Source: Candidatus Poribacteria bacterium
Lineage (GTDB): Bacteria > Poribacteria > DTPJ01 > WJIO01
Direction: 5' to 3'
Length of the DNA stretch: 23,304 nucleotides
Assembly: GCA_014730235.1 (NCBI GenBank)
Contig: WJIO01000225.1
Span: forward strand, 1 to 23,304
Each line of letters begins with the position of its first letter. The stretch's first letter is position 1. A program made the translations under genes and the position numbers. The notes beneath the pieces are model-generated. The model made no database searches. It was given only the letters and a program-made list of their open reading frames with translations, and had not been told where the DNA came from. Positions 15,035 to 23,304 of this stretch are shown one piece after another.

Positions 15035-18000
15035 TTAATAATCAGAAATAGAACCATTGATTGAACGTAAGTTTATCATATAACCTTCTCCGGGCTTAAA
15101 GGTTTTGAGAGAATTAAGATATTCCGGCGCGCCTTCTGTATAATTCAACCAGGATTTTTGCTTACCATCATAAGCATAGATAAAATCAAAATCCAGTTCA
15201 TCAATAGTTCCTTGTATATTTTTTTCTTTTGTAGACGTGTAGCCCAGCATGTTCCACCTTTGCCAAAGGAATATTGTTACGCTTTCCAATTCCCTGCCAA
15301 TTATCTTGATATTTACTGCTTCCGAAGATTTCATATTTATCCAATAACTTTTTCCGGCTTCGATAAACAAAAGGTTATTATCAGAATGACCGGGAAAATA
15401 TCTTAGCCACAATTCTGATTCGGCATCATAGGTCCATATTGAACTGTATAAACCGTCAATGGGTGAAAATAGTGATTCAATATTGTTATTTAAAACATCC
15501 AGGGCGATGGATATAAGATTCCAACCGGGATATAATGTTATATCATGCATCTGTCCATCAATAGTTACTGCAGGGGATGTTCTGGCTTCGCCGGTGTCAA
15601 TTCCATCATCAGGTATTACCATAAAGAACCAGTTTTCACCGGGTAATGTGGCGCTGGTTGGCAGGATTTTTAACCCATCATAATCCGACTGATGTTCATC
15701 GTTACGATACCAGATAATAATACTGTTGTCAGGATCGTCTTCAATATCAATGAAGGTATATAATGCCTGAAGATCATCATCGGGACCGGGAGGTGCAGGT
15801 TCAATATGAAGGTTAGTAACTAATGGAGGGTCATTTATTGGTTCAATAGTTACTTTTAGAGAATCACTATCAGTCAAGCCGGCGGGATCTGATGCTGTAA
15901 AGGTGATTTCTTCCTCTCCGTTCCAGTTTGTCGGAAAAGAGAATATTACCTTACGATTATCTGAATTTATCTCTACTGATATATTTTCATTACCTGCATA
16001 AGACCAGTTTATATCATTCTTTTGATCGCTGGTATCAACTACATAATCATCTAAGTTGATCTCACTATCTATGTTGTCCTCCTGAAAGCTTATATCCGGA
16101 ATATCAGATACTTCAGGAGCAGTATTGGCTTTTATACCATCGGAGAAAGCCGGATCAGACCATAATCCAGCACCGTTTTTTGCTTTTATACCGACAAAAT
16201 AAGTTTCACCGGGTTGCAGTTCTAATCCTTCAAGTGTTAACTCCATCTTTATCCCGGCAGAAGTCCAGCCATATATATCTTCGGGTGTTATTCCCAGGGA
16301 ATACCGGTATTCCACAACACCAGATTCAGGATCATTGGATGTGCTCCAGTTAAACTGGAGCACATCCAATGTATTGGTAAAATTCCCTTCATCATAAACT
16401 GTTGGGGTTGTGGGTTTGGTCTTATCTATGTTTGCCATCAAATTCAGGGATGTAGCTTCATTTCCCGCAATATCAATCCCCTTATAATGAATCTCTGATG
16501 ATTCTGATACAATAAAACTTTCGGTATATATTTCCCATGAATTATCACCGATCTTATATAATATTTCCTTTACTCCTGAAACATCATCCAGGGCTGATAA
16601 AGTAAATGACAAGTCAGATGTATACCAGCCATTTTCACCTTCAACACCTTCCAATACTGCTGAAATTTCCGGGGGTAATTTATCTATGTTTATATCAATG
16701 GATTTTTCCGCTTCTATATTACCCAAGTTATCCTCTGAATAATAAGTTAGTTTTGTTCCTGTTATCAATATAGGTTCCGAATATATCTGCCAGTCTTCAT
16801 CGTTAATTCTATAATTTGTGGTTTTTATTTCTGAAAGATTGTCTGCGGCAGAAATAGTAACCAGGACATCAGTTGTATACCATTCCTCATTTCCCTCTGT
16901 ACCTTCAATTTCCAGAGTGGTTTCAGGCGCAGAACTATCAATTGTAAATTCTTCCGTTATATATTCCGCAAGCTGCTGGTCATCGGCGTTTTTGATAATG
17001 GCTTTTATTTTTACTGAAGAGGAATCAATAGTGGGTACTGGCTGCCATTTATATTCCCCTGAATTTTCCGTATTGATGACTATGTCCTGATAATTCTCAA
17101 AACCATCTGTGGAATACATTAATTGAATATGATCTATCCACAACCCTGTGGCTTCCCATAATATTCTATATAAGTCGCCACCTTTTATTAATTCAGATCC
17201 CTGGGGGGAATTAATGACAATGCTAACCTGGCTTATATTTAGGGCATTATAAGTATTAAGACGCTTTTTAGGTCCGATAACCCACCAATCCAGTTTGTCA
17301 CCGGATTCTACCAATATTTGCGTTATTGTTTCAGCAGTCAGTTCCGGGTATTGGGAGAGAATAAGGGCGGCAGTTCCAGAGACAAAGGGAGTGGCCATTG
17401 ATGTTCCCCTGGCATATGTGTATGTATCATTATTTTCCGATGAATGAAAAGCTGTGGTGTAAATACTCTCACCTGGAGCGGCAATATCTACCCATTCGCC
17501 ATAATTTGAATAACCTGGTCTGGCATCGTTCTGGTTACTGGCTGCGACGGCTATTACTCCGGGGTAATTTGCCGGATAATGGGGTGAATCATCCCGACCT
17601 TCGTTTCCTGCTGCGGCTACCAGAACGCATCCTTTTTGGAGAGCATATTCCACAGCCGTCTCTAAAATGTAAGAACCTTTACCTCCCCAACTCATGCTTA
17701 TTACATGTGCTCCATTATCCGCTGCATAAACAATGGCCTCGGCTGAATCACAATCAGCTAGAGAACCGCCTGTGGAATCTTTGACTTTATATCCGGAACG
17801 CAGTGTCATTATTTTGCAATTCCAGGTCATTCCAGCTATACCTATACTGTTATTAGTAGCGGCAGATGCGATGCCTGAACAAATTGTTCCATGCCCGTGA
17901 AAATCCATAGGGTCTGGATCTGGAGGGGAAATATCCTCATCGGGATCAGGTTTGGGATACTGAAAACCAAGAATACTTACAAAATCCCAACCTATATCAT

Positions 18001-18628
18001 CATCTATATAGCCATTTCCATCATCGTCTATACCATTCCCGGGAATTTCATCCGAATTATGCCATATATTTCCCCATAGGTCTGTATGGTCATAATCAAC
18101 ACCAGTGTCAATTATTGCAATAACAATATCTGAACTACCTTTAGTAATATCCCAGGCCTGATCAGCTTTAATTTTAGACAAACCCCACTGAATTCCGAAT
18201 TCTGGATCGTCAGGTATTTCAGAAATATACGAAAAATAACAGGGTTCAATCCATTGTATGTCAGAATTCTGAGCTATTATATTTATTGCATCTTCAAGGG
18301 GAAATGAATCATCAATTTTCATCCGGTATATATTATCCAGACCGGATTTAGCTTTGCGAAAGACTTTTGATATTGATTGAATCTGTTGAAGGGGTATTTT
18401 AGACTTCAATGAATCCAGCTTATCAATTACCTGAGAGGTACCAGCAGAATCTTCTGATTTAAATTTAAATAATATTTCACCCGGAACAGAAGCACGATCA
18501 GGTATGAAATTTATCTTACTCAGACCGTTATTTTTAAAATTTTGGTCGTCAAAGGCATAGACATAATTTACTATATTAAAAATGAAAACCAGAACACAAA
18601 GAGATATAATAAAGGGAGAAAATTTCAT
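15035..18628 (-). CDS. Secreted subtilisin-family (S8) protease with multiple adhesive/Ig-like repeats
   Basis: The 1197-aa protein has a signal peptide (1-25), a propeptide of the fervidolysin type (about 45-130, PGEILFKFK ... IQWIEPCY) and an S8 catalytic domain. The triad is Asp174 (IAIIDTGVDYDH), His244 (DFHGHGT) and Ser410 (GTSMATPF), with oxyanion Asn342 (AAAGNEG). Acidic DDDGNG loops near 200-210 look Ca-binding. Downstream come an Ig-like region, two OmpL47-like repeats (each W-Y-T/S-D...S...D......Y.I....W.IY), an FN3-like domain, a cadherin-like domain and a C-terminal pair of repeats (GWNLIS...IEAGKSYWINM; RWNMLGY...FKPGEGYMINL). All key residues are present, so it should be an active extracellular or surface protease. 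The ATG at 18628 has AGGA upstream and begins a clean signal peptide; the ATG at 18649 has no RBS. The FN3-like part carries a perfect DNA palindrome. Confidence 0.93.
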   Translation of the reverse strand: MKFSPFIISLCVLVFIFNIVNYVYAFDDQNFKNNGLSKINFIPDRASVPGEILFKFKSEDSAGTSQVIDKLDSLKSKIPLQQIQSISKVFRKAKSGLDNIYRMKIDDSFPLEDAINIIAQNSDIQWIEPCYFSYISEIPDDPEFGIQWGLSKIKADQAWDITKGSSDIVIAIIDTGVDYDHTDLWGNIWHNSDEIPGNGIDDDGNGYIDDDIGWDFVSILGFQYPKPDPDEDISPPDPDPMDFHGHGTICSGIASAATNNSIGIAGMTWNCKIMTLRSGYKVKDSTGGSLADCDSAEAIVYAADNGAHVISMSWGGKGSYILETAVEYALQKGCVLVAAAGNEGRDDSPHYPANYPGVIAVAASNQNDARPGYSNYGEWVDIAAPGESIYTTAFHSSENNDTYTYARGTSMATPFVSGTAALILSQYPELTAETITQILVESGDKLDWWVIGPKKRLNTYNALNISQVSIVINSPQGSELIKGGDLYRILWEATGLWIDHIQLMYSTDGFENYQDIVINTENSGEYKWQPVPTIDSSSVKIKAIIKNADDQQLAEYITEEFTIDSSAPETTLEIEGTEGNEEWYTTDVLVTISAADNLSEIKTTNYRINDEDWQIYSEPILITGTKLTYYSEDNLGNIEAEKSIDINIDKLPPEISAVLEGVEGENGWYTSDLSFTLSALDDVSGVKEILYKIGDNSWEIYTESFIVSESSEIHYKGIDIAGNEATSLNLMANIDKTKPTTPTVYDEGNFTNTLDVLQFNWSTSNDPESGVVEYRYSLGITPEDIYGWTSAGIKMELTLEGLELQPGETYFVGIKAKNGAGLWSDPAFSDGIKANTAPEVSDIPDISFQEDNIDSEINLDDYVVDTSDQKNDINWSYAGNENISVEINSDNRKVIFSFPTNWNGEEEITFTASDPAGLTDSDSLKVTIEPINDPPLVTNLHIEPAPPGPDDDLQALYTFIDIEDDPDNSIIIWYRNDEHQSDYDGLKILPTSATLPGENWFFMVIPDDGIDTGEARTSPAVTIDGQMHDITLYPGWNLISIALDVLNNNIESLFSPIDGLYSSIWTYDAESELWLRYFPGHSDNNLLFIEAGKSYWINMKSSEAVNIKIIGRELESVTIFLWQRWNMLGYTSTKEKNIQGTIDELDFDFIYAYDGKQKSWLNYTEGAPEYLNSLKTFKPGEGYMINLRSINGSISDY
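16334..16370. repeat. Perfect 18-bp-arm palindrome inside the subtilase gene
   Basis: ATTGGATGTGCTCCAGTT (16334-16351) and AACTGGAGCACATCCAAT (16353-16370) are exact reverse complements with one base between. It is wholly coding, giving LDVLQFNWSTSN (about residues 753-764) at the start of the FN3-like domain. Confidence 0.95.
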
Positions 18629-18826
18629 CTCTATAAATCCTGTATACATATGTTAATAATTTGCAGATCACATATACTAAAGAGGATACTCATACGGCGT
18701 GTGACGAGGTGGGAGATTTGGCATGATTCTGCAATTTCTGTCGGATTTACCGGATTAAACCTGTTTTTCACATTAAAAACGTTAGAAAAATATGAATACG
18801 AAACAGGTAGGAATAAAACTACTTAA

Positions 18827-19102
18827 TTACTTGGTGGTAACAGATTGTCTTTTCATACCCAGAACGGGTATACTGGCTACCAATGCTACTGAACCATCTT
18901 CCTTTTGCAGATTCATTTCCACATCATCCTCACTGACATCAAAGTATTTGGATATTACAGTAAATATATCATCTTTAATACTATCAAGAGTTTCGTGAGA
19001 TACTCCTAGCCTGTCATCAATAAGGATTAACTGTAATCTGTTTTTTCCGATTTCTTTGCTATCTTCTTTTTTGCGAAGCCATTTTGTTAATATTTCAAAC
19101 AC
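18827..19102 (-). CDS. minE: Cell division topological specificity factor MinE
   Basis: The 91-aa protein matches MinE in length and order: a short amphipathic N-terminus (MFEILTKWLRKKEDSK), then the MinD-binding/antiMinCD stretch (NRLQLILIDDRLGVS) and the dimerising topological-specificity domain (LDSIKDDIFTVISKYFDVSEDDVEMNLQKE...VALVASIPV). It stimulates MinD ATPase and confines MinC activity to the poles. The GTG at 19102 has AAGGAG 9 nt upstream and overlaps the end of minD by 8 nt, implying translational coupling. A longer frame from 19129 would add nine residues lacking any family match. It is the last gene of the run. Confidence 0.95.
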   Translation of the reverse strand: MFEILTKWLRKKEDSKEIGKNRLQLILIDDRLGVSHETLDSIKDDIFTVISKYFDVSEDDVEMNLQKEDGSVALVASIPVLGMKRQSVTTK

Positions 19103-19922
19103 GTTCAGGCTCCTTTCTATTAATACCAAACAGTCTTTTTATACGATTCAAAAGAGTTTCTTCAATATCACCAGTAAGGGAAATAGGGATATTTTCACCT
19201 TCAAGTCTTCTGGCGATTCTTTTAAATGCAGGGCCTGCTTTTTCGTTTTCAAGCAAGACAATTGGAACACCCATGTTGGTAGATGCTACTATACCTTCAT
19301 CTTCTGGTATAATACCCAGAAGTTCAATTGACAGGATGTCAATTATGTCATCTTGGTCCATCATATCACCCTTTTTAACTAATTCGGTGGATAGGCGATT
19401 TATGACCAGCTTGGGTTCATACATTTCATCAGCCTGAAGGAGACCGATAATCCTGTCCGCGTCTCTAATAGCAGAGACTTCAGGTGTTGTGACTATCAAA
19501 GCTTCATCTGCGCCTGCTATTGCGTTTCTAAATCCGCGTTCTATACCCGCAGGAGAATCAACCAATATATAATCAAATAATTCTTCTTCCTTCATCCTGA
19601 TCATTAGCTCTTTCATCTGTTTAGGGCTAATGGCTTCCTTATTTCTGGTTTGAGATGCGGGAAGCAAAAAAAGCTTATCGGCTTTTTTATGTTTAATAAG
19701 GGCTTGCTTGGGTCTGCATGTCCCTTCTATAACATCAATAAGGTCATAAACAATACGGTTTTCCAAACCCATAACCACATCAAGATTTCTTAATCCAATA
19801 TCGGAATCAATAACACATACTTTATTCCCTCTTAAAGCAAGCGCCGTTCCCAGGTTTGCAGTTACCGTTGTTTTGCCTACACCGCCTTTACCGGAAGTAA
19901 CAACGTAGCTTTTTCCTGCCAT
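19095..19922 (-). CDS. minD: Septum site-determining ATPase MinD
   Basis: The 275-aa ParA/MinD-family ATPase carries the deviant Walker A motif GKGGVGKTT (11-19), DSDIGLRNLDVVMGLE (about 39-54), and VDSPAGIERG as switch II. It ends with an amphipathic membrane-targeting helix (ETLLNRIKRLFGI, about 255-267). It binds the membrane as an ATP dimer and recruits MinC. The length is normal, and the ATG follows a strong GAGGGGGG. It starts 12 nt after minC and overlaps minE. Confidence 0.97.
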   Translation of the reverse strand: MAGKSYVVTSGKGGVGKTTVTANLGTALALRGNKVCVIDSDIGLRNLDVVMGLENRIVYDLIDVIEGTCRPKQALIKHKKADKLFLLPASQTRNKEAISPKQMKELMIRMKEEELFDYILVDSPAGIERGFRNAIAGADEALIVTTPEVSAIRDADRIIGLLQADEMYEPKLVINRLSTELVKKGDMMDQDDIIDILSIELLGIIPEDEGIVASTNMGVPIVLLENEKAGPAFKRIARRLEGENIPISLTGDIEETLLNRIKRLFGINRKEPERV

Positions 19923-19934
19923 ACCATTCCCCCC

Positions 19935-20708
19935 TCATTTTATTCTTTGAATAACTATGCTTCCGTTTTCGACACTTGCTTTCTCGGGGTAGCTACCTGA
20001 TTCTGGATCTTGGTCCGGTGCTCTTCCGATATAGTCAGCAATTCTAAGCTGCATTGGTTGTAAATGAAGGGCAATTATTTCAGCGGAACTATTTCCTCCA
20101 GCACCGGCATGAGCCATACCTCGGAGTCTCCCTATAACTACTATATCGCCAGTAGCGATAATTTCGCCGCCTGGATTTACATCACCAATAATCAGAAGGT
20201 TACCAACATGGGCTTTACGTTGTCCAGATCTAATAGTGCCTCTATATAAGTAAGTGTCGTTTTTGTCATCAGAATTAGGCTTTAATTTTTTATCATCTTG
20301 CTCTACAATTACATTCTTTTTTACAGGATTGACTTTTCGATTCCTGATTTTACTGCTTGATAATTTTTCAATAATCTTTTTTCTTTGCTGGCGACGGTGC
20401 TCAACTTTCCAACCGTTTACTACAGCCAATCTGCGAGTTTGTTCAGAATTTGTTCTAATAGCTGAAACCATTATATTAAATCTGTCGTTTAAGATTTGGT
20501 TAAGCTTGACAAATTGTTGCGGACTAAGGGAACGATTACCTACATCCAGAATTACCGGAACACCCTTTAAAAAATCTTTTGCCCCCATCAATTTATTGAG
20601 TAATTCAGCTTCAACCTCGGAAAAAGACGCATCATTACTAACTATTATATTTATATTATCCTCATAACCTTTAATTTCAACTGCTTTGGAAGATGCTCTT
20701 CTGGACAA
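19935..20708 (-). CDS. minC: Septum formation inhibitor MinC
   Basis: The 257-aa protein has the N-terminal FtsZ-inhibiting domain (about 8-105, with VILDVGNRSLSPQQFVKLNQ) and the C-terminal right-handed beta-helix domain (about 153-257). The latter has the MinD-contacting RSGQ motif at 160-163 and GDVNPGGEIIATGDIVVIG at 175-193. A charged linker (106-152) joins them. The start is TTG with AGGAG 7 nt upstream. It begins 12 nt after larA, so the min genes appear to be transcribed with larA. Confidence 0.95.
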   Translation of the reverse strand: MSRRASSKAVEIKGYEDNINIIVSNDASFSEVEAELLNKLMGAKDFLKGVPVILDVGNRSLSPQQFVKLNQILNDRFNIMVSAIRTNSEQTRRLAVVNGWKVEHRRQQRKKIIEKLSSSKIRNRKVNPVKKNVIVEQDDKKLKPNSDDKNDTYLYRGTIRSGQRKAHVGNLLIIGDVNPGGEIIATGDIVVIGRLRGMAHAGAGGNSSAEIIALHLQPMQLRIADYIGRAPDQDPESGSYPEKASVENGSIVIQRIK

Positions 20709-20720
20709 AGTCCTACTCCT

Positions 20721-22004
20721 CTAAACAGATTTTTTACGGCTAACTGCCAGAACGTATGGTCCCTCGGGGATTACAAGAATTTTAGCATTTTCTCCTTTTT
20801 CTTTTAAAGCCGCCCTTAACCCAAGTTCCGGAGAAGGTATGGATTTTAAAGAGAGTTGCTCTAAAATATGGTCTTCAACACCTTCACAATAACAATAGAC
20901 CTGCGCTTTATCTATAACTTTTATTAATTCTTCCAGCATCCATTGGTCTACGACGAAAAAGTCCGGTTCGTATAGCTTCTTAACAAATGCGCGAACATCA
21001 GTTGTTTCCAATACAAGTTGGGTAAATTCTTTTCCTCCCAACCCATCACAACATTCAGCAACAAGGATAATAATTCCACCCTCTTTTATTACTCCCAGGG
21101 CGGCTATCATTCCCTTGATGGCCTGATAAAAGTTTGTATCCAGAGGGTATCCCGCGTTGGATACCAATACTATATCAGCGGGTTCATCAACTTCCACTTT
21201 AACAATCTGTTCAACATGCTTTATGCCCTGAAGATGGGCTTTTTCCAGATCACCAGCAAAGACTCCGGTTATTTCTCTTTCTTCATTAAGAGCTACATTG
21301 AGGATAAAGTCCACCCCGGCCATCCTGGCTACTTTTGAAGCCCCTTCATGGAATGGATTACCTTCAATTACACCGGTGGTTGCTCTTTCATCCTCCAGTA
21401 TATGGGGACCGTGCATATATCGCATGGTTTCTACCGAGCATATTCCCGGGCAGATGGCCTTTCTGCCGCCAGAATATCCGGCCATGAGATGAGGTTCAAT
21501 CAGACCTGTAAGTATTTTTAAGTCTGATTGTAGATAGGTTTTATCCACATAAACTGGAATATTGTCAAATATATTTCCCAGGTGTTTATGGGTTTCTAAA
21601 TCCCTGGCAATATGATTTACAACTCTATAATTATTGGCAATTTCCCAGCCTATTAATTCTTCCAGTTCTTCGCCTTCGTTGGGTCTGTGGATACCTGTAG
21701 CCACAAGTATGACTATATTTTCTTGCTTAATACCAGCATCCTCCAGGATTTCCAACATAGGAGGTAGTATAATTTTATTTGGAACAGGTCTTGTAATGTC
21801 AGAGATCACAATACAAGCTGTATCCTTACCTTTTGCCAGTTCTCTAAGAGGTTTGGATGCTAGAGGTGAATTCAGTGCCTTCCTGATACTTTCCGGGGGG
21901 GTTTCAATTCTTCTGGATTCTTTTATCCTTAATATCCCGGCCAGATTGCTGTCAGGTACTTCTACATCCAGGCCCTGCTTGCCGTATTTCATAGTAATAA
22001 GCAT
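20721..22004 (-). CDS. larA: LarA-family nickel-dependent racemase/epimerase
   Basis: The 427-aa protein matches LarA throughout. Conserved positions include Asp69/Arg72 (SDITRPVP), His106 (ATGIHRP), His172 and Lys182 (EPHLMAGYSGGRKAICPG) and His198 (MRYMHGPH), at spacing nearly identical to Lactobacillus plantarum LarA (Asp72, His108, His174, Lys184, His200). Lys182 would carry the nickel-pincer nucleotide cofactor. LarA itself racemises lactate; relatives act on malate or other 2-hydroxy acids, so the substrate is open. The cofactor genes larB, larC and larE are not in the window. ATG at 22004 has AAGGA upstream. It heads a run with minC-minD-minE behind its own promoter (22063-22091). Confidence 0.93.
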   Translation of the reverse strand: MLITMKYGKQGLDVEVPDSNLAGILRIKESRRIETPPESIRKALNSPLASKPLRELAKGKDTACIVISDITRPVPNKIILPPMLEILEDAGIKQENIVILVATGIHRPNEGEELEELIGWEIANNYRVVNHIARDLETHKHLGNIFDNIPVYVDKTYLQSDLKILTGLIEPHLMAGYSGGRKAICPGICSVETMRYMHGPHILEDERATTGVIEGNPFHEGASKVARMAGVDFILNVALNEEREITGVFAGDLEKAHLQGIKHVEQIVKVEVDEPADIVLVSNAGYPLDTNFYQAIKGMIAALGVIKEGGIIILVAECCDGLGGKEFTQLVLETTDVRAFVKKLYEPDFFVVDQWMLEELIKVIDKAQVYCYCEGVEDHILEQLSLKSIPSPELGLRAALKEKGENAKILVIPEGPYVLAVSRKKSV

Positions 22005-22062
22005 TTAAAATTATCCTTGTGGTACCTGCTGTCATAACATGTCACATATATATATATTATAT

Positions 22063-22091
22063 ATTATACCATAGTAATTTACCGAAGTCTA
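22063..22091 (-). promoter_or_regulatory. Promoter of the larA-minCDE operon
   Basis: On the minus strand TAGACT (22091-22086), 17 bp, and consensus TATAAT (22068-22063). An alternating AT tract (22045-22067) follows, then a TGTCA direct repeat spaced 10 bp (TGTCATAACATGTCA, 22030-22044). It lies about 60 bp before the larA ATG. Confidence 0.6.
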
Positions 22092-22116
22092 TAGAGTATT
22101 TTTAGCTTCAGATGAT

Positions 22117-22863
22117 TTATGTATTATGCACGGCTTCTGAAAATTCTTGTATAAGTTTTAATTCTGACTCTTTCTCAAGGATATTCCCTGTAACTATAAA
22201 GTCAGCCCCGGCTTTTACTTTTGCGGCGGCTTCCTCTGGTTTTCTTATTCCTCCGCCTACGATTAGCGGTATTTCTATGTGGGATTTTACAGCCCTGATC
22301 ATCTCATCGGGAACAGATCTTTTTGCACCGCTTCCGCATTCCAGGTAGACCATTTTCATGCCAAGAAGTTCCGCCGCCACAGCATGAGCTATGGCGATAT
22401 CCACTTTGTCTCTTGGAATTGGCATAGTCGCGCTGATAAACTGGACAGATGTGCAACAACCTCCATCTATTAGCATATAACCTGTTGGGATAGCTTCAAT
22501 ACCATGACGCTTAATAACCGGGGCGGCTTTTATATGCTCACCGATAAGGAATTCGGGATTTCTCCCACTTATAAGGCTTAGAAACAGGATGGCATCGGCA
22601 TAGGGTGAAATATGGCTTGATGCACCGGGAAATATTATTGTGGGCAGTTTTGATATACCTCTAATGGTCTTTACCACTTCGTCGAGTTGATCTGACATCA
22701 TAAAACTGCTGCCGACCAGAAAAGCGTCAACTCCTGCCTTATCGGCCCGAGCGGCGAAATCAGTGGATTGTGATAAATCCTGCTTGTCAGGATCAATCAA
22801 TACTAGATATCCAGCACCTTTTTCTTCTTTTATTTTGATAAGATGGTCAACCACAAAGCTCAT
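22117..22863 (-). CDS. Geranylgeranylglyceryl phosphate synthase family protein (GGGPS/PcrB)
   Basis: The 248-aa TIM-barrel prenyltransferase joins a polyprenyl diphosphate to sn-glycerol-1-phosphate by an ether bond. Motifs: LVLIDPDK (Asp24 and Asp26, Mg/phosphate side), PTIIFPGASSHISPYADA, SGRNPEFLIGEH, IPTGYMLIDGG, YLECGSGA (Glu175) and the phosphate loop VGGGIRKPEEA with GADFIVTGN. The SGRNPEFLIGEH style fits the archaeal/FCB group II type rather than Bacillus PcrB. The ATG at 22863 is chosen because it matches the family's N-terminus and sits 8 nt after the GGR-type gene; an in-frame TTG at 22884 would overlap that gene by 13 nt. The adjacent reductase suggests a shared lipid pathway. 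Product chain length cannot be told from this view. Confidence 0.93.
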   Translation of the reverse strand: MSFVVDHLIKIKEEKGAGYLVLIDPDKQDLSQSTDFAARADKAGVDAFLVGSSFMMSDQLDEVVKTIRGISKLPTIIFPGASSHISPYADAILFLSLISGRNPEFLIGEHIKAAPVIKRHGIEAIPTGYMLIDGGCCTSVQFISATMPIPRDKVDIAIAHAVAAELLGMKMVYLECGSGAKRSVPDEMIRAVKSHIEIPLIVGGGIRKPEEAAAKVKAGADFIVTGNILEKESELKLIQEFSEAVHNT

Positions 22864-22871
22864 TTTAAAAT

Positions 22872-23304
22872 CTACTGCCCCCAACCTATGGATATAAGAT
22901 GTCTTAACTCAAGTAAAAGCCTTGGCTCATTTTTAAGGGCTGTCCAGAACAGATCAACCATTCCAATTTTTCTTGAATAAATTTTTGATAACATTCTGGC
23001 AATATCATTAAGGGTGTTATCACTAAATTTTAGAACTCCCTCTCTTATTGTTTTAAGGTGTCGGAAAGTCCTTCCTATCTCTTTATGCCATTGCTGGCTG
23101 TAATCATCCAGAACTGCCTGGGAAACATCACCGTCTATTATGGCTTTTCCGGCTACTTCCCCGGCAATTTGTCCTGAAATCATGGCATTAATAATACCTC
23201 CACCGGATACTGGATCATTTAAATGGGCTGCATCACCAATTACCATAAAACCATCCTGAGTCAACTGGGAAATAGTTCCTGAAATCGGGACTGCACCTAC
23301 AACC
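22872..23304 (-). CDS. Geranylgeranyl-reductase-family FAD oxidoreductase (C-terminal part, cut by window edge)
   Basis: The frame is open to the window end (VVGAVPISG at the edge), so the N-terminal FAD-binding half is missing. The visible 143 residues hold the second FAD motif GFMVIGDAAHLNDPVSGGGI and the following helix (INAMISGQIAGEVAGKAI), typical of the GGR/FixC/ChlP group. Such enzymes saturate double bonds of geranylgeranyl chains in archaeal lipids, menaquinone or chlorophyll. Placement immediately before GGGPS makes an ether-lipid chain reductase the favoured role; menaquinone reduction is the main alternative. It is the first visible gene of a likely operon that continues upstream. 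Confidence 0.87.
   Translation of the reverse strand, partial: VVGAVPISGTISQLTQDGFMVIGDAAHLNDPVSGGGIINAMISGQIAGEVAGKAIIDGDVSQAVLDDYSQQWHKEIGRTFRHLKTIREGVLKFSDNTLNDIARMLSKIYSRKIGMVDLFWTALKNEPRLLLELRHLISIGWGQ

Noticed and set aside
18758-18808. ACCTGTTT...AAACAGGT inverted repeat after minE as a terminator.
   Set aside because: Only 8 bp with a loop of more than 30 nt and no T-run; too weak to call.

Overview
The window looks like AT-rich bacterial chromosomal DNA from an uncultured lineage of the FCB group, most like 'Candidatus Poribacteria'. Three things point there: the C-terminal sorting tail of the large secreted protein at 8394-11264 (YPNPFNPETWIPYQLA followed by a GVYxSxxRxxYWDGxNxxGExVxSGIYFYT pattern), its dockerin/cohesin architecture, and a DUF6785-type membrane protein. 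The phylum is inferred from remembered family patterns and was not checked by search.

Layout: (1) 1-848 holds the 3' end of a 23S rRNA, a complete 5S rRNA and a terminator. (2) 882-3170 holds a GH32-like glycosidase with its own promoter, then about 580 bp of gene debris. (3) 3172-6077, minus strand, is an SOS-type block: lexA behind a promoter whose spacer is filled by a palindrome, then a small ORF, a DUF6504-like protein, a DinB-type polymerase and cobU. (4) 6200-8302 holds an orphan response regulator, converging on a Gfo/Idh/MocA dehydrogenase that follows a tiny membrane protein. (5) 8335-11374 is a secreted LamG/cohesin/dockerin protein. (6) 11411-15020 pairs a DUF6785/6784 membrane protein with a GH51-like arabinofuranosidase. 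(7) 15035-18628 is a secreted subtilase with many adhesive repeats. (8) 18827-23304, minus strand, runs geranylgeranyl-reductase family protein, GGGP synthase, LarA, MinC, MinD and MinE.

The genes suggest a carbohydrate-using bacterium (GH32, GH51, dehydrogenase, LamG protein) with a large extracellular protein repertoire, Min-type division-site placement, and at least part of an archaeal-type ether-lipid pathway (GGGP synthase next to a GGR-family enzyme).

The most unusual signals are: a compensated base-pair change in the near-universal sarcin-ricin loop of the 23S rRNA; an SOS block in which LexA has Arg for the catalytic Lys and DinB has Lys for a metal-binding Glu; a GH32 protein lacking the acid/base Glu; a perfect 18-bp-arm palindrome inside the subtilase coding sequence; and the GGR-GGGPS pair. 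No CRISPR array, tRNA, IS element or prophage was seen.
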